Of a stretch of 64,000 nt of DNA, positions 1-10,560 are shown piece by piece. How positions within the stretch are numbered: the first letter of the stretch is position 1; every line of letters begins with the position of its first letter. The position numbers were made by a program, and so were the translations under genes. Source of the stretch: Dromiciops gliroides (lineage: Eukaryota; Chordata; Mammalia; Microbiotheria; Microbiotheriidae); NCBI RefSeq assembly GCF_019393635.1, contig NC_057864.1:443556822-443620821 (forward strand), written 5' to 3'. The notes below the pieces were generated by a model. The model did no database searches. It worked only from the letters and a program-made list of their open reading frames with translations, and was not told the origin of the DNA.

Positions 1-1034
1 TCTTTAACTCCCCATAGGGAGTGTGAAGAATGGGAAGGGTTGGTCTGTTTATTTATGCTGAACAGGGAACAGGGACCTTAAGAGTAAGAACCTGTCCTGT
101 CTTGTGAGTCTGTGGGTTGTGGGAGTGAGCTGGGGTGTAACTTAGCTTTCTCAGGTCACAGAGGGAACCTGCCTGTGATATGAAATGGCTATGGGTTCTC
201 TAAAGTAACATGTGCTTGAAAGTGTCCTGTTGAGACTTTCCTGTTATCATCAGAAAGAGGCGAGATGATGCCAGGTAGGAGGTCTATGACAGCTGGTTCT
301 GACACCCAGAGCAACAAACTGCAGATGCCAGGAAAGGCAGGTCTAGCTATAGTTGCATAGCAAAGGGAAGCCAGGCTGACTTTTAAGAGTTGGCTATGGA
401 TAATTTACAAACTAAAAAATCCATGTGAAACTAATCAAGAGTTGACTTTAATCATTAGATCATAGAAATACTCTTTGTAACTATGCTAAAACCCAAACAC
501 CTCTTCACATATGAAACCATGATCTTGTGGAAGAGCAATTAATATGGAAAGTGTTTGTTTCCTGATAACACAACTGGAAACGACTCAGGAGATATAACTC
601 AAGCATGCGACAAATCTAGCTGTCAATGCCAAGTTTAAGTTTGAAATTTATACACTGAGTTTACCATGAAATTGGCAACAAGAAATTAACAACTTTGCAA
701 GTGTTACCAGTTGTGGCAAAGCCTAATCTGTATTAAATTCTGTAATGAATAGCTAAACAGCCTCTTGATTCCCAGGGATTTCCATGTGTCAAGTCAGAAA
801 CTTGGCTGTTCTCCTAATCCTAGGTCAAATTGTGAAGTTCTCAGCACAGACTGTGTCTATAAGCAGAAAGTAAATATATTTAGTTTGCTGCGGCTTGTCT
901 ATAAGGAAGCATTCACTTGAATGGCAGTATTAAGACAAACCCTAACTAATCACAGGCTTGATGAATTGTTGAATTCTGCTGTGATACACATGGTTGTATG
1001 GACATAGGCTTATGCTGAAGCCATTGTGTACTTA
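1..1034. other. Unassigned unique sequence
   Basis: About 1 kb of AT-rich sequence with no convincing exon, repeat consensus or RNA. It is probably intergenic or intronic. I see nothing specific in it. Confidence 0.5.
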
Positions 1035-1455
1035 GTAGGTGGCTCAGATGATAGAGAACTGAGCCCGGAGTTAGGAAGACCTGAGTTCAAGACCAGTCTC
1101 AGACACTTACTAGCTATATGACCCTAGGAAAATCACTTAACCTCTGCTTGCCTCAGTTTCCCCAACTGCAAAATGGGCATAATAACAACACCTGCCTCTC
1201 AGGGTGGTTGTGATTGTAAAACAAGATTATATTTGTAAAAGTGCTTGGCACAGGGGCAGCTAGGTGGCACAGTGGATAGAGTACCAGCCCTAGATTCGGG
1301 AGGACCTGAGTTCAAATGCAACCTCAGACACTTAACACTTACTAGCTGTGTGACCCCAGGCAAGTCACTTAACCCCAACTGCCTCACCAAAAAAAAAAAG
1401 TGTTTGGCACATAGTAGGTGGTATACAAAAGGATATTTTTCCCCGTGTCCATATT
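1035..1455 (+). repeat. MIR/MAR1 CORE-SINE, split by a younger SINE
   Basis: The tRNA-like head (gagttcaagaccagtctcag), the CORE region and the block 'cctcagtttccccaactgcaaaatgggc' type are all present, followed by 'gtgcttggcaca'. The last part resumes at 1400 with 'atagtaggtgg' after a younger SINE insertion. The split copy shows that the MIR/MAR1 element is older than the WSINE1-type element inside it. Confidence 0.8.
1253..1399 (+). repeat. WSINE1-type tRNA-derived SINE
   Basis: The element runs from 'ggggcagctaggtggcacag' through the A/B-box-like region to 'aaccccaactgcctcacc' and an A-tail. It is flanked by near-identical direct repeats (aagtgcttggcaca and aagtgtttggcaca), the target-site duplication of an L1-type insertion into the host MIR/MAR1 copy. 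Confidence 0.85.
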
Positions 1456-1675
1456 TATGATTTCTGGAAGGGATCACGAATGCTCATTTGGACCATCCCC
1501 TAGTCAATCAAAGAGTTGAACAAGTTCATTTTGGGTCTCCTAACTGAACCCAGAAATGGGCTAGATATTCTGGGGGCACAAGACAAATGCAAAATGTGGT
1601 TCCTGATCACTATTTAGTTGAAGAGATAAGATTGGTACACAAGAAACAACTGGAGAAAAATACAAGATAATACAT

Positions 1676-2010
1676 AATCAGCCCCTATAATCCCTACTGC
1701 CAGGGAGGCTGAGGCTGGTGGATCACTTGGGCTCAGGAGTTCTGAGCTACATTAGGGCTAAAGCCAAACAGGTGTCTTTACTAAGTTGGGGGTGGGGAAG
1801 ATAAAATTACACAACATACTATGGAGAATATCAGGCACAACAATACAATATGATGACCCCCCCCCCCCAGGCTGCCTAAGGAGGGTCAGAGGAGCCTAAG
1901 TCAGAAACACAGCAGGTCAAAGCTCCCATGCTCATCAGCAGTGGGATCTGGTTCATGAGTGCCAATGTACTTCCAGCTTGGGCAAGAAAGGGATAATCAG
2001 GTTAAAACAA
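1676..2010 (+). pseudogene. 7SL (SRP) RNA retropseudogene with an internal insertion
   Basis: Most of the 7SL RNA sequence can be followed. The left Alu-domain part is at 1703-1790 (gggaggctgaggctggtgga, then ggtgtctttactaagtt). The S-domain part is at 1866-1990 (aggctgcctaaggagggtca, cagcaggtcaaagctccca, cagcagtgggatc, then cagcttgggcaa). An A-rich tail follows. The extreme 5' end is missing or diverged. About 45 bp at 1792-1838 do not belong to 7SL. SRP RNA is the RNA scaffold of the signal recognition particle; this copy is too diverged to be a functional gene. No clear target-site duplication is visible. Confidence 0.85.
1792..1838. repeat. Short insertion inside the 7SL copy, also found at 3894
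   Basis: The segment contains 'tactatggagaatatcaggc'. The same stretch, slightly diverged, occurs at 3894-3940 (tactatggagaacttcaggc) next to 'agataaaatta' in both places. It is therefore a dispersed repeat, not part of 7SL. I cannot name the family. Confidence 0.5.
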
Positions 2011-2059
2011 AACAAAAACCAAAGAAATAAATGGGTCATATGTAATCGAGTGTCAAGTT

Positions 2060-2255
2060 ATATGGCAGAATTGTCCAAAAGTGTAATGCGCCTTCTCAAG
2101 AGGTAGTGCATCTCTCAACATGAGGTCTTCAAGCACAGGCTGTCCAAGCTCTTCTCAAAGTTGTAGTGGAAAGGATTCTGGCTTGGGTATAGTTTAGACT
2201 AGATAACTTCTGAGTTCTCTTGCCACTCACTCTAGAATTCTATGGCCAAAAGGAC
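2060..2255 (+). repeat. CR1/L3 LINE 3' end
   Basis: The order of motifs matches the CR1-clade 3' end: 'gaggtcttcaagcacaggct', 'ggattctggcttgggtatag', 'actagataacttctgag', then 'tctagaattctatgg'. It is strongly diverged, as expected for this old family, and is a 3' fragment only. Confidence 0.65.
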
Positions 2256-3269
2256 CTTAATCCATGACCTTAGGAATTCCGAGAAGGAGAATATCAGTGA
2301 GGATTTGAGTAATCAAAGGGAGCTTTTCTGAAGGGAAGGAAGCTTGAACCTGGCCTTGGAAACAAGTGACTGACTACCCAAACTATCCAAGGCACCTCTA
2401 ACTCTAGGAGAGCCAATGGAGCAGTAACATAGTTTAGACTTCATTAGAAAGAGAAAGACAAAGTTTCTTCCCCCTAAATTCAGTGAGAGGTAGAGAGGAA
2501 GAATTAGGGTTCATTGTGTTTCACTGAAATGATTCCCAAGAGAGGCCTCCCCTCAGCACAATTTAATCAAATCCTAATTTAGCTTCTGAAACTGGAATGA
2601 GATATGAATCAACATTTTGCATTTGTGTACATTTAAAAATAAATATTCTGTTGGCATATATACTCAAAAAAAAAAAAGCTTTTGCTCTGAGCTACTTATT
2701 TGTGTTTGAAGAAATCTTAGGAAATTGAAGGACCTTACACCCTTGGTGTTCTGTGATTGGTGTGGAGGGAGGGAGGCATTCCCTCTATATTCTTATAGGG
2801 TGGCTTGGAGGTTATTGATCAAGCAAGTGAGGGAGGCCTATTCTGGGGGCTGTACGATCTCTAGAAATCTGTCCAGTATAGAATTTAGAGTCTTGAGTGT
2901 CTGCTAAGGGTGATGCCAAGACCATGAACATGAATTAAAATTAAGTAATCCACAGAGGGAGGAGGCAGCAACAGTGGGACCCAGTGGACAAGTTCAGAGT
3001 GTCCAATAAGTGAAATCCATGAACAGTCAACTCCATGGAGTCAGCAACATGACGATTCAGGATCTGGGCTTGGGTGATGCAAGGTGCATGCCCAGAGTTC
3101 TATTATCATAGAGAAGTTCTTTGGCCCCCTCCTCTGACAACATAATTGGGCTGCTGGAGGGGGTGGTCTTGGATGATGATAGCTGCGATTTCCTCCCAAA
3201 ATAAGCTCTTTTATTTTGCTTTCCATAGCCTTTCCGGCAGATTTCCAAATTGTGAGACATATTAGTGGG
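2256..3269. other. Unassigned sequence
   Basis: This stretch holds short purine-rich tracts and an A-run near 2667. No repeat consensus or exon is convincing. The 60-70 codon open frames at 2725-3272 lack coding character. Confidence 0.45.
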
Positions 3270-3284
3270 CACTAGACTACCAAA

Positions 3285-3450
3285 TTTTTTGTGGGTTTTT
3301 TTTTAGTGAGGCAATTGGGGTTAAGTGACTTGCCCAGGGTCACACAGTTAGTAAGTATTAAGTATTAAGTGTCTGAGGCTGGATTTGAACTCAGGTACTC
3401 ATGACTCCAGGGCTGGTGCTCTATCCACTGCACCACCTAGCTGCCCCTAG
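3285..3450 (-). repeat. WSINE1-type SINE, minus strand
   Basis: It reads on the plus strand from a T-run through 'gaggcaattggggttaagtg' to 'caccacctagctgcccc'. The flanks 'ctagactaccaaatttttt' and 'ctagaccaccaattttttt' form the target-site duplication. Confidence 0.85.
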
Positions 3451-3455
3451 ACCAC

Positions 3456-4310
3456 CAATTTTTTTTTTAAAACTGCTCATCCTCTTGATTTCTTTACCTC
3501 ATTGAGAACTATTATTTGAAAGTGATATGCAACATGTTTTCCTGAAAGCTTTCAAATATCAGATTTACTTTTTTGATCAACCTCTAATACCTCATCTTCT
3601 ATGTCTTAAGAAGCATTTATCCCAATTCAAAGCTTTTAATTACCTTGTGTTTAGATATTAGATTTTATGTAAGGATCTAATGAAACATTTGGTAAATTTA
3701 CATTTTTTGTAGATTTGCAGACCTAAGGAAATTGAGGAGGTTGGAACTGAAATCCATTTCAACAAGCAATTTTGAATTCAAGACAAAGAAAAAGGTTATC
3801 AGTGCATTTTAGATCCTCCACCTAACATAACCCTTGACAGCCCCTATATTTGGTACAAATGAGGCAAATCTTGGAATCTATCTAAAAGGTCCAGATAAAA
3901 TTATAAAAAGCAAATACTATGGAGAACTTCAGGCATGAAAATGAAGGTAGAATGACAGTTGATAAGATTCCAAAAAGTCAGAGAAAGTAACTGGGAACAA
4001 GGTCAGACATAGTATTTATATCTTCAGATGTCTGTATACCAATGCAAAGAGTGATGGATGATAAAAGTGTGCCTAGAATACGGAAAAGATGACAAAGGCT
4101 GGGAATAGTCAATGTTATAGAAAGACACATGAATGCATTGTGGGTGGAGGCAGGAATTAGGCATTTGGAATTATGCAAATGAAGTTGCATAATTATGCAA
4201 ATGAAGTTACTAAAATTTCCATATGCTTTGGCCCAGAGTATTCCCTGCTTGGCACATAGCTCCCCCACCCCAACCACCCCCCAGGGAGATCATTGATAAA
4301 AAAAGGCTCC
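3456..4310. other. Unassigned sequence with a dispersed repeat fragment
   Basis: This is mostly unrecognised AT-rich sequence. It contains the 3894-3940 copy of the short repeat that interrupts the 7SL pseudogene, and the duplicated octamer motif listed separately at 4171-4203. Confidence 0.45.
4171..4203 (+). promoter_or_regulatory. Tandem 22-bp duplication with two octamer motifs
   Basis: Two copies of 'ttatgcaaatgaagtt' start 22 bp apart. Each contains a perfect ATGCAAAT octamer (4173-4180 and 4195-4202), the binding site of POU/OCT homeodomain factors. The motif is seen; a regulatory role is only inferred, as no gene lies nearby. Confidence 0.35.
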
Positions 4311-4885
4311 ACATACACTAGAGTATTTATTGCAGCATTTATTTTTGTCAGAGCAAAGAATTAAAAAGTAGACATCCCCAAATTGGGGAAATGGCTAAAC
4401 AAATTGTGGTAAATGAATGGAATGGAGAATTAACTGTGCCATAAAAACTGACAAATAGGATGGATATAGAGTCATGGAAAGACTTGCATGAACTAGTGCA
4501 AAGTGAAGCAACCGAGCCAAGAAAACAATATACGCATTGACTACAGCATTCTAAGTGAAAATAATGACAACCACAAAACAATCAAAACCAATTTTATAAA
4601 ATTACAAACAAGCATGGCCCCAGAGAAGAGATATGAAAAGACACCTCCCCCTATTCTTTTGCAGAGGTGGAAGGGGAGCCATCCAAAGGTATGGCATATT
4701 GCATATAATGTCAGATTTTTTTTAAAGGAATTGATTGATTTCATTGATGTTTTTCTCTTTTCTTTTAAAATAAATTTTTGCTACAAAGGAAATCACTCTA
4801 GTGGGGGAGAGGGAAAGAAATAGGAGGAATTTAGATGATGTGAAAACAAAAGATAGCAATAAAAATATATTGTTAAATAGTGAGG
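4311..4885 (+). repeat. L1 LINE, 3' end of marsupial type
   Basis: The characteristic end of marsupial L1 ORF2 and 3' UTR is recognisable: 'gtatttattgcagcattt', 'caaattggggaaatggctaa', 'ggaaagacttgcatgaac' and 'tagtgcaaagtgaa'. It continues through a diverged 3' UTR to about 4880. The element is 5'-truncated and inactive. Confidence 0.7.
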
Positions 4886-4985
4886 AACTAGACCTTATGA
4901 ATGGAGTAAAGCAATTTACAAAAAGCATAGATCAGATAAAAGGGATGCCAGAGTAGTACTGTATTGGCTATTAAAAATACATAAA

Positions 4986-5125
4986 CAGCTGGGTGTCGCA
5001 GTGGGTAAAGCACCGGCCCTGGATTCAGGAGGACCTGAGTTCAAATCCAGCTGCAGACACTTGACACTTACTAGCTGTGTGATCCTGAGCAAGTCACTTA
5101 ACTCCCATTGCCCCGCCCCTCCCCA
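4986..5125 (+). repeat. WSINE1-type SINE
   Basis: The copy starts at 'cagctgggtgtcgcagtggg' and ends at 'cccattgccccgcccct'. The tail is C-rich instead of a clean A-run. The flanks both contain 'aatacataaa', the likely target-site duplication. Confidence 0.85.
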
Positions 5126-5157
5126 ATACATAAATGAAAGCCTGATCTAAGGAGGTC

Positions 5158-5215
5158 AATCAATAAGCATTTATTAAGTGCCTAATATGTGACAGGAACT
5201 GTGCACCATCCTAGA
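5158..5215 (+). repeat. Start of an abundant ancient repeat ('cattta-ttaag' type)
   Basis: The phrase 'caataagcatttattaagtg' followed by 'cctaatatgtgacagg' opens an old repeat seen many times in this window (for example 24690, 27080, 29060, 36655). Only the first part is present. The family name is not certain. Confidence 0.5.
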
Positions 5216-5630
5216 AATATAGCTGTTTCCCATGCAGGAAACTTGATTGGTGTCCAGAAGCTTGTCACCTTTTGAAGTTCATTCAGAAGAACAGAAGGTA
5301 GGGATAACAGCTTGGGGTTGATCCAAACTCTTTGGGTTAAAAAGATGTCAACACAATCTCGCTGCCTTGAGCAAATGCATGTTAAGCCTCTCTCTTTGTA
5401 TAATTTCAGCCCTGTTTAAATGCCCCATTTCCTGTATCTTAGCTGAACTTAGACCAAATTCTTTTTTTTTTTTTTTTTGGTCCTCTGCATGCTGATTCCA
5501 CTACCAGGCTCTATTTTTGTACCTTAGGCACACTTCCCATGTCTGTCCCCTTCTAATTGATTTTGCCATGGTAGAATCTTTAATGATGGGCGCATGTGCA
5601 ATGAATGGGCCACCCTATATCAATTCCCAC
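5216..5630. other. Unassigned sequence left of the LTR
   Basis: Unrecognised sequence with a T-run at about 5461-5478. It contains no visible retroviral internal sequence, which supports reading the LTR to its right as solitary. Confidence 0.45.
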
Positions 5631-6243
5631 TGTGATAAAATAATAAGATTTGGCAGACGCCCTGGGGTCCCACCTGAGGATTGATTTAGAATTGTTTGAA
5701 TTCGGTGAGACTGAGAAACTGACTAAGTACTTACTTAAGGGTGATTGGATGGAAACCACACCTGGCTGGCCTTGAGTGAAGTGTTGTTTTCAGAGGCAGT
5801 ATACTACTGACATCAGCAAGAGCCCACTCTTAACCAATCAATTTGAAGAACTTCCCCTTTTGGGGAGGGAGAAAGGAACTAGGAAGTACAGACTTGCTGG
5901 CTGAAGCAGTCTTTTTTTGTGGAGGAACCAGCGTGGCAGCAGACGGGAGAAAAAGGAGGGTCCCCCTGGTCATCCAGGACTTTTGGTGTGGTGAGGGATT
6001 TCACATGGGCTGCTAGAAAAGGAAGGTTTCTTTCTCTCTAGCTATACCGAATAGATCCAAGCTAGGATTTCCATGCTATAAGGAATCTGTTCTCAATCTC
6101 TCTCTTCACTAACTTATAATATATTTTAATAAATCCTTAAAAGCCTATACTCTTGCTGAATTTATCCGTGATTTTAGCCAGCTTCTCCCCCCCAAACTGG
6201 GGAGGGTATATTAGAACCCACAATTTAGATTTTAAACAACACA
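5631..6243 (+). mobile_element. Solo LTR of an endogenous retrovirus-like element
   Basis: The segment begins TGTGATAAAA and ends AACAACACA, so it has the TG...CA ends of an LTR. It carries a polyadenylation signal AATAAA near 6130 about 110 bp before the end, as LTRs do. The 4-bp flanks are both CCAC, a possible target-site duplication. No internal viral sequence lies on either side, so it looks like a solitary LTR left by recombination. The family was not identified; the marsupial lineage and moderate wear suggest an old insertion. Confidence 0.65.
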
Positions 6244-6595
6244 CCACATTAATTAGTATTAACAGTAAAGACTGCACTCCTAGCAGCAGACAGATGGAAT
6301 AGTGTCACAGCCCAGTTACAGACAGTTCTCAGCTGTACCCCTAACCCAGGCTTGTCCTTGCCTACACAGACTGGACGACCATCTTGTTGGGTACATGGTA
6401 AAGAGGATTCTTGTGCAAGTATGGGTTGGATGATTTGGATTTTAAGGTTCTTTCTGAATGTTAGATGAAAATGACTAAAATCAAGTGAAAGCGGGGAATA
6501 TCATGAATCAGTTGTGTAATATGTGGTATTATAGAGAACTACCGTAGGTAGTTTGGTTGGTCCAGAATGTAGTGTATTTACAGGGGAGTATTATG
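6244..6595. other. Unassigned sequence right of the LTR
   Basis: Unrecognised, with no retroviral coding sequence next to the LTR. Confidence 0.45.
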
Positions 6596-6842
6596 TGGGA
6601 AGATAGTACAGTGGATAGAGTGTGGGACCTGGAATCAGGAAGACTCATCTTCCTGAGTTCAAATCTGGCCTCAGACACTTAATAGCTATGTGACCCTGGG
6701 CAAGTCGCTTAACCCTATTTGCCTCGGTTTCCCCATTTGTAAAATGAGCAGTAGAAGAATATGGCAAATCATCCTAGTACCTTTGAAACCCACAGTGGGG
6801 TTACAAAAGGGTCAAAGATGACTGAAATGACTGAACAACATT
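6596..6842 (+). repeat. RTE-tailed tRNA SINE
   Basis: A tRNA-like head (gatagtacagtggatagag) and 'cctcggtttccccatttgt' are followed by the RTE-derived 3' tail: 'atggcaaatcatcctagtac', 'gtcaaagatgactgaaatga', 'ctgaacaac'. The tail is the part recognised by the RTE (BovB-related) LINE machinery. Confidence 0.8.
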
Positions 6843-6845
6843 ATG

Positions 6846-7902
6846 CAAGAAGATTGGGAAGGTAAGATACTATTAGATTAGGGAGGGATTTAAATATTGA
6901 ACAAAGGAGTTTGAACTGAGGTGTGTTCTGACCCAGGAGGGGTTAACCAGGGAAGACTTCCTGAGGATGAATTTGGAATAAATTTATGAGAAAGATGAGG
7001 CATGAAATAGTAGGTTTCATATCCCTACAGACATATGAAGGTGGTCAAAGTAGATCTCCTTGAGCATGGGAAGCTGGCATCCCTTCTTTTCCTGCCTATC
7101 TAGGTTCAAGAAGAGGCGGATGCTATTTGAGGCAAAGTCACCTAATGAGACAAGTGGCACCCATTATCCTAACCAACTAGAGAAAGAAATCTACAGAAGA
7201 GACTGCCAATGAACAGCTTCATGGTGCTGGGATAAGAGGTCTGGAGAAGAGACTTGGTGTGAGGGAAAGCCTTTCTGCTTAGACATTAAAATTCAAGTTC
7301 CTCTAGGTATAAAATGAAACTCAATTCTTTTTTCTTTGCCTTTGGGTCATGTCTCCCTGTCCTTTGGACACCCTCTCCATGCTATGTTCTTCCCAGCCGG
7401 GTCTCTGAAATCCACCAAAAAGTAATGAACGTGAACTATGTATATAGCATGGACGTAGACCTATGTAAGGCATGGTCCCCACCCTTGGTAAACTTAAACA
7501 CTCACATCCTTGACATAACTGGTCACAACATCCCTGAGAACCACTGAATGGCAAATAGAGAAGTACTGACCTCACATGCAAGCACTGGACACATAGAGAG
7601 CAGAGTGGAAGTGGTGGAAGGTACCCCAACAGCCAGTAACATTTTACAGATGAGATAATTTTGGGGAATGGTGTAAGGTCATTTGGGGAATTTATAGGGA
7701 TTTATAGGGAAAATATGTATTGTAAAAAATCCAAGATATTATCATTCTTCCCTTTTCCCACTGCCCCACATATTAACAGGACGCTTTTAACATAGGATCA
7801 GGGAAATATAGAATAGCTCAAATAAACACACACACACATATAACATTTCTCCAAATAATCTCCCCTATAAAATTAAGAGATCAGACAAAGTAACAATTAA
7901 AA
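6846..7902. other. Unassigned sequence
   Basis: No exon or repeat consensus is convincing. The opposing open frames at 7314-7629 lack coding character. Short tandem phrases such as 'tttatagggatttataggg' (about 7690) and a small CA run (about 7828) are present. Confidence 0.45.
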
Positions 7903-7911
7903 TGCTACTTG

Positions 7912-8058
7912 GGGGGCAGATGGGTGGCGCAGTGGATAGAGCACCAGCCCTGGAGTCAGGAGTACCTGAGTTCAAATCCGGCCTCAGACACTTAACACTT
8001 ACTAGCTGTGTGACCCTGGGCAAGTCACTTAACCCCAATTGCCTCACTTAAAAAAAAG
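7912..8058 (+). repeat. WSINE1-type SINE
   Basis: A well preserved copy: 'gatgggtggcgcagtggata' to 'aaccccaattgcctcac' and a short A-tail. Both flanks read 'gctacttggg', a clear target-site duplication. Little wear suggests a relatively young insertion. Confidence 0.9.
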
Positions 8059-8428
8059 CTACTTGGGTGATTTCCTCAAACATAGATGAAAAAGTAATGG
8101 CCAATATCAATCTGTTTGAGTCATTCTGTATTTTACTGATCATATATAAAAATGTCTTATTTTTGTATGGACCATTATATATGAGGTAGGGGAGGTGAAG
8201 GAGTAAAAATAATAATTTTATGACCTGGGTATTTATATGCATAATACATGCAATGTGTGTACAAAAATACATGCACAATACATAAGAAAGCAGTATCTAC
8301 ACATGTGTACATACACACAATATGTAACAAATACACATGAAATATATCTATATACACAAGATACATGTGTATACTTGCATGTTCAATAAATGTGTACATG
8401 CCTATGTATATATAACACAAAATAATTA
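8059..8428. repeat. AT-rich low-complexity region
   Basis: Dense alternation of 'atacat', 'tgtaca' and 'tata' words on a purine/pyrimidine alternating background. The small open frames here are low-complexity products. Confidence 0.6.
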
Positions 8429-8697
8429 ATGTCGTTGTTATTGTTATCCAATCATTTTTCAGTCATGTCTAACTCTTTATGACTCCATTCAGCATTTTCT
8501 TGGCAAAGATATTAGAGTGGTTTGTCATTTCCTTCTCCAGCTTATTTTATAGATAAGGAACTAAGGCAAACAAAGTTAAATGACTTGCCTTGGGTCACAC
8601 AGCTAATAAGTGTCTGCGGCCAGATTTGAACTCAGAAAGATGAGTCTTCCTGACTCTAGGCTTGGTACTTTACTTACTGAATCACTTAGCTGTCTAT
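8429..8697 (-). repeat. RTE-tailed tRNA SINE, minus strand
   Basis: The reversed RTE tail comes first (ttcagtcatgtctaactc, tttatgactcc, ttcttggcaaagatatt), then the body, ending with the reversed tRNA-like head near 'gaatcacttagctgtct'. Moderately diverged. Confidence 0.8.
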
Positions 8698-8880
8698 AAT
8701 TAATATATAATACATACATAATATATACATAATAACTACATATTAGTACATATGTGTACATACAATACACAATACATTTTAATAAGCATGCACACTAATG
8801 TGTATATACACAGATACAATACATAATATATATAATGCACATATGCATGCATACCTACGTGTACACAAACACATATGGTA
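8698..8880. repeat. AT-rich low-complexity region
   Basis: Repeated 'ataatatatacat' and 'tgtgtatatacac' words continue the low-complexity block that flanks the RTE-tailed SINE. Confidence 0.6.
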
Positions 8881-10399
8881 CTGTCTTGCGCATCTCTCCT
8901 CCAGGTGTCCTCAAGGACACCAGGATGTTACATTTGACTTTTCCTGTAGGCAAAGGGATGAACTAAATAATGCCTAGACTTCCTTTCTGCTCTTTGGATT
9001 CTCAACATGGCAGAATTGTCCTGGAGTCACCATATGTTTGGGGAAAAGATGAGACTGGCACTTGAAGTATTCAGAGTATGATCTGGTTCCTGTGCCCCCC
9101 CAACCATGGACATATCAGAACTTCTGTGTACTGGAGGGACCAGAGGCCACCTCTTGGATTTCACACTCAGTATCACTTGACCCCAAGGCTCTAGATACTT
9201 TTGCAATTTCTCCAATCCTGGTTCAGGTCAAGTTTTGATATAGTGGCTTTTGGGGTATGGGAGCTAGCTGGGTTAGTATTGTTCTTTATCATTAGTGGTG
9301 TAGACTTCATTATAGAAAAAAAAAACCCTATCTGTGAAGTCTGGAATTCCACCCACACATGGAAAACAAGGCTCATAAAAGAAAACAATGGTGTTGTGTT
9401 TGTCACCCACGGAGCACCCCATCCGGCCACATGGTATAATTTGTTTTGTTCTCTCAGTGCTCTTCACCTGGGATTGATAAGGAGCACCAAGTGAGCTAAT
9501 GTCAGGAGGCCAGCTAAGTGATTACATGGAACAACATAAATACTTGGAACCTCTATGTAACTGGGAATACATTCCTACCCCTGGCAGAAGTCCCATGTTT
9601 ACTGTGATGTTTGGATAATTATCAGCAAAGAGATCTTTATTTAACAATATTTAGACAATGACTATAATAACATAAACAAGTTAATTATTTCAACGTTAAT
9701 AAGGAAAACATGCCTTCATCTCCAGACCAAACATATTTGAATCAAGTAAATTGCTCTCTAGGGCTGGCACAAAATAGAATGTTAAAAAGTGGACAAACCT
9801 GCTCAACAGCATCCCTTATCTTTGCTCCCTAACTTGTCTATTCTTCATGCCCCCTCTCCTGTCACTGGCCCTTTTCCAGGTTTCTAGTGCCCTTCTGCTG
9901 CCCTGCTGGCTGTTAATACCTCTTATAGCTATCCCTGGATGGGCACTTCTTGCAGTGGACATTTCTTCTTTATCTATCCTAATGGTCTTCTGCCATGTCC
10001 CAGCTCCCAAATCAATATATAATCCATCCTTGGTTTCATTCTTTGTAGACTTTGTTAGGTAGCAAAACAAGAAAATTCATATGTCAATTCCTCAAGCATT
10101 CATGATTCTGTGGGTGGGTGAGTCCCTCCTCCATCAATTCAGATTGCAACCTGTCCACATATTAGGAAATTGTCTTTGTGAGTTTTAGAGTCCATCAAAT
10201 TTATCGCTTGGTAGTCAGTCCTGTGGTGATGGCCCACAGGCATTAGTTATTCATTGTACTCAAAGCCTTTCCAGATTGACTAATTAATGGGCAGGACTTG
10301 CCAAGAGGTTGCATTTTCCAGATGCAGCTTTCAAGAACTTAGGGCCACCTCCAATGCCATAATGAGGTAATGAGCAACATACTTGAATGCGGGGAACAA
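8881..10399. other. Unassigned sequence
   Basis: About 1.5 kb with no recognised repeat or exon. Open frames at 9191-9494 and 9816-10070 exist on both strands over the same bases and show no splice-bounded coding segment. Confidence 0.4.
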
Positions 10400-10560
10400 C
10401 CATGAAGCCAAATTCCTATCAAGTTGGCCTTCAATACTTCAACTTATGACCTCCTCCATGTTGGTACTCCCTCCAACGGTATAGAATAGATCACAATCCA
10501 TTCACACTTTCTTGTCTGTACACTCTCCAGAAATGCATAAGTCTTTCTGGTGTCCGCCCA
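10400..10560. repeat. Unnamed dispersed repeat, copy 1
   Basis: 'gacctcctccatgttggtac' plus 'tccctccaac' and the following sequence match a second copy at 31800-31975 (gatctccctaatgtgggtac, tccctctaatg) over about 130 bp with many substitutions. The family is unknown to me. Confidence 0.5.

Noticed and set aside
1253-1399. tRNA gene within the SINE head
   Set aside because: The A/B-box-like region belongs to a tRNA-derived SINE with an A-tail and target-site duplication; no tRNA fold or 3' trailer.
4603-4640. U6 snRNA-like phrase 'caagcatggcccc'
   Set aside because: Only about 12 bases resemble U6; the neighbours fit an L1 3' end.
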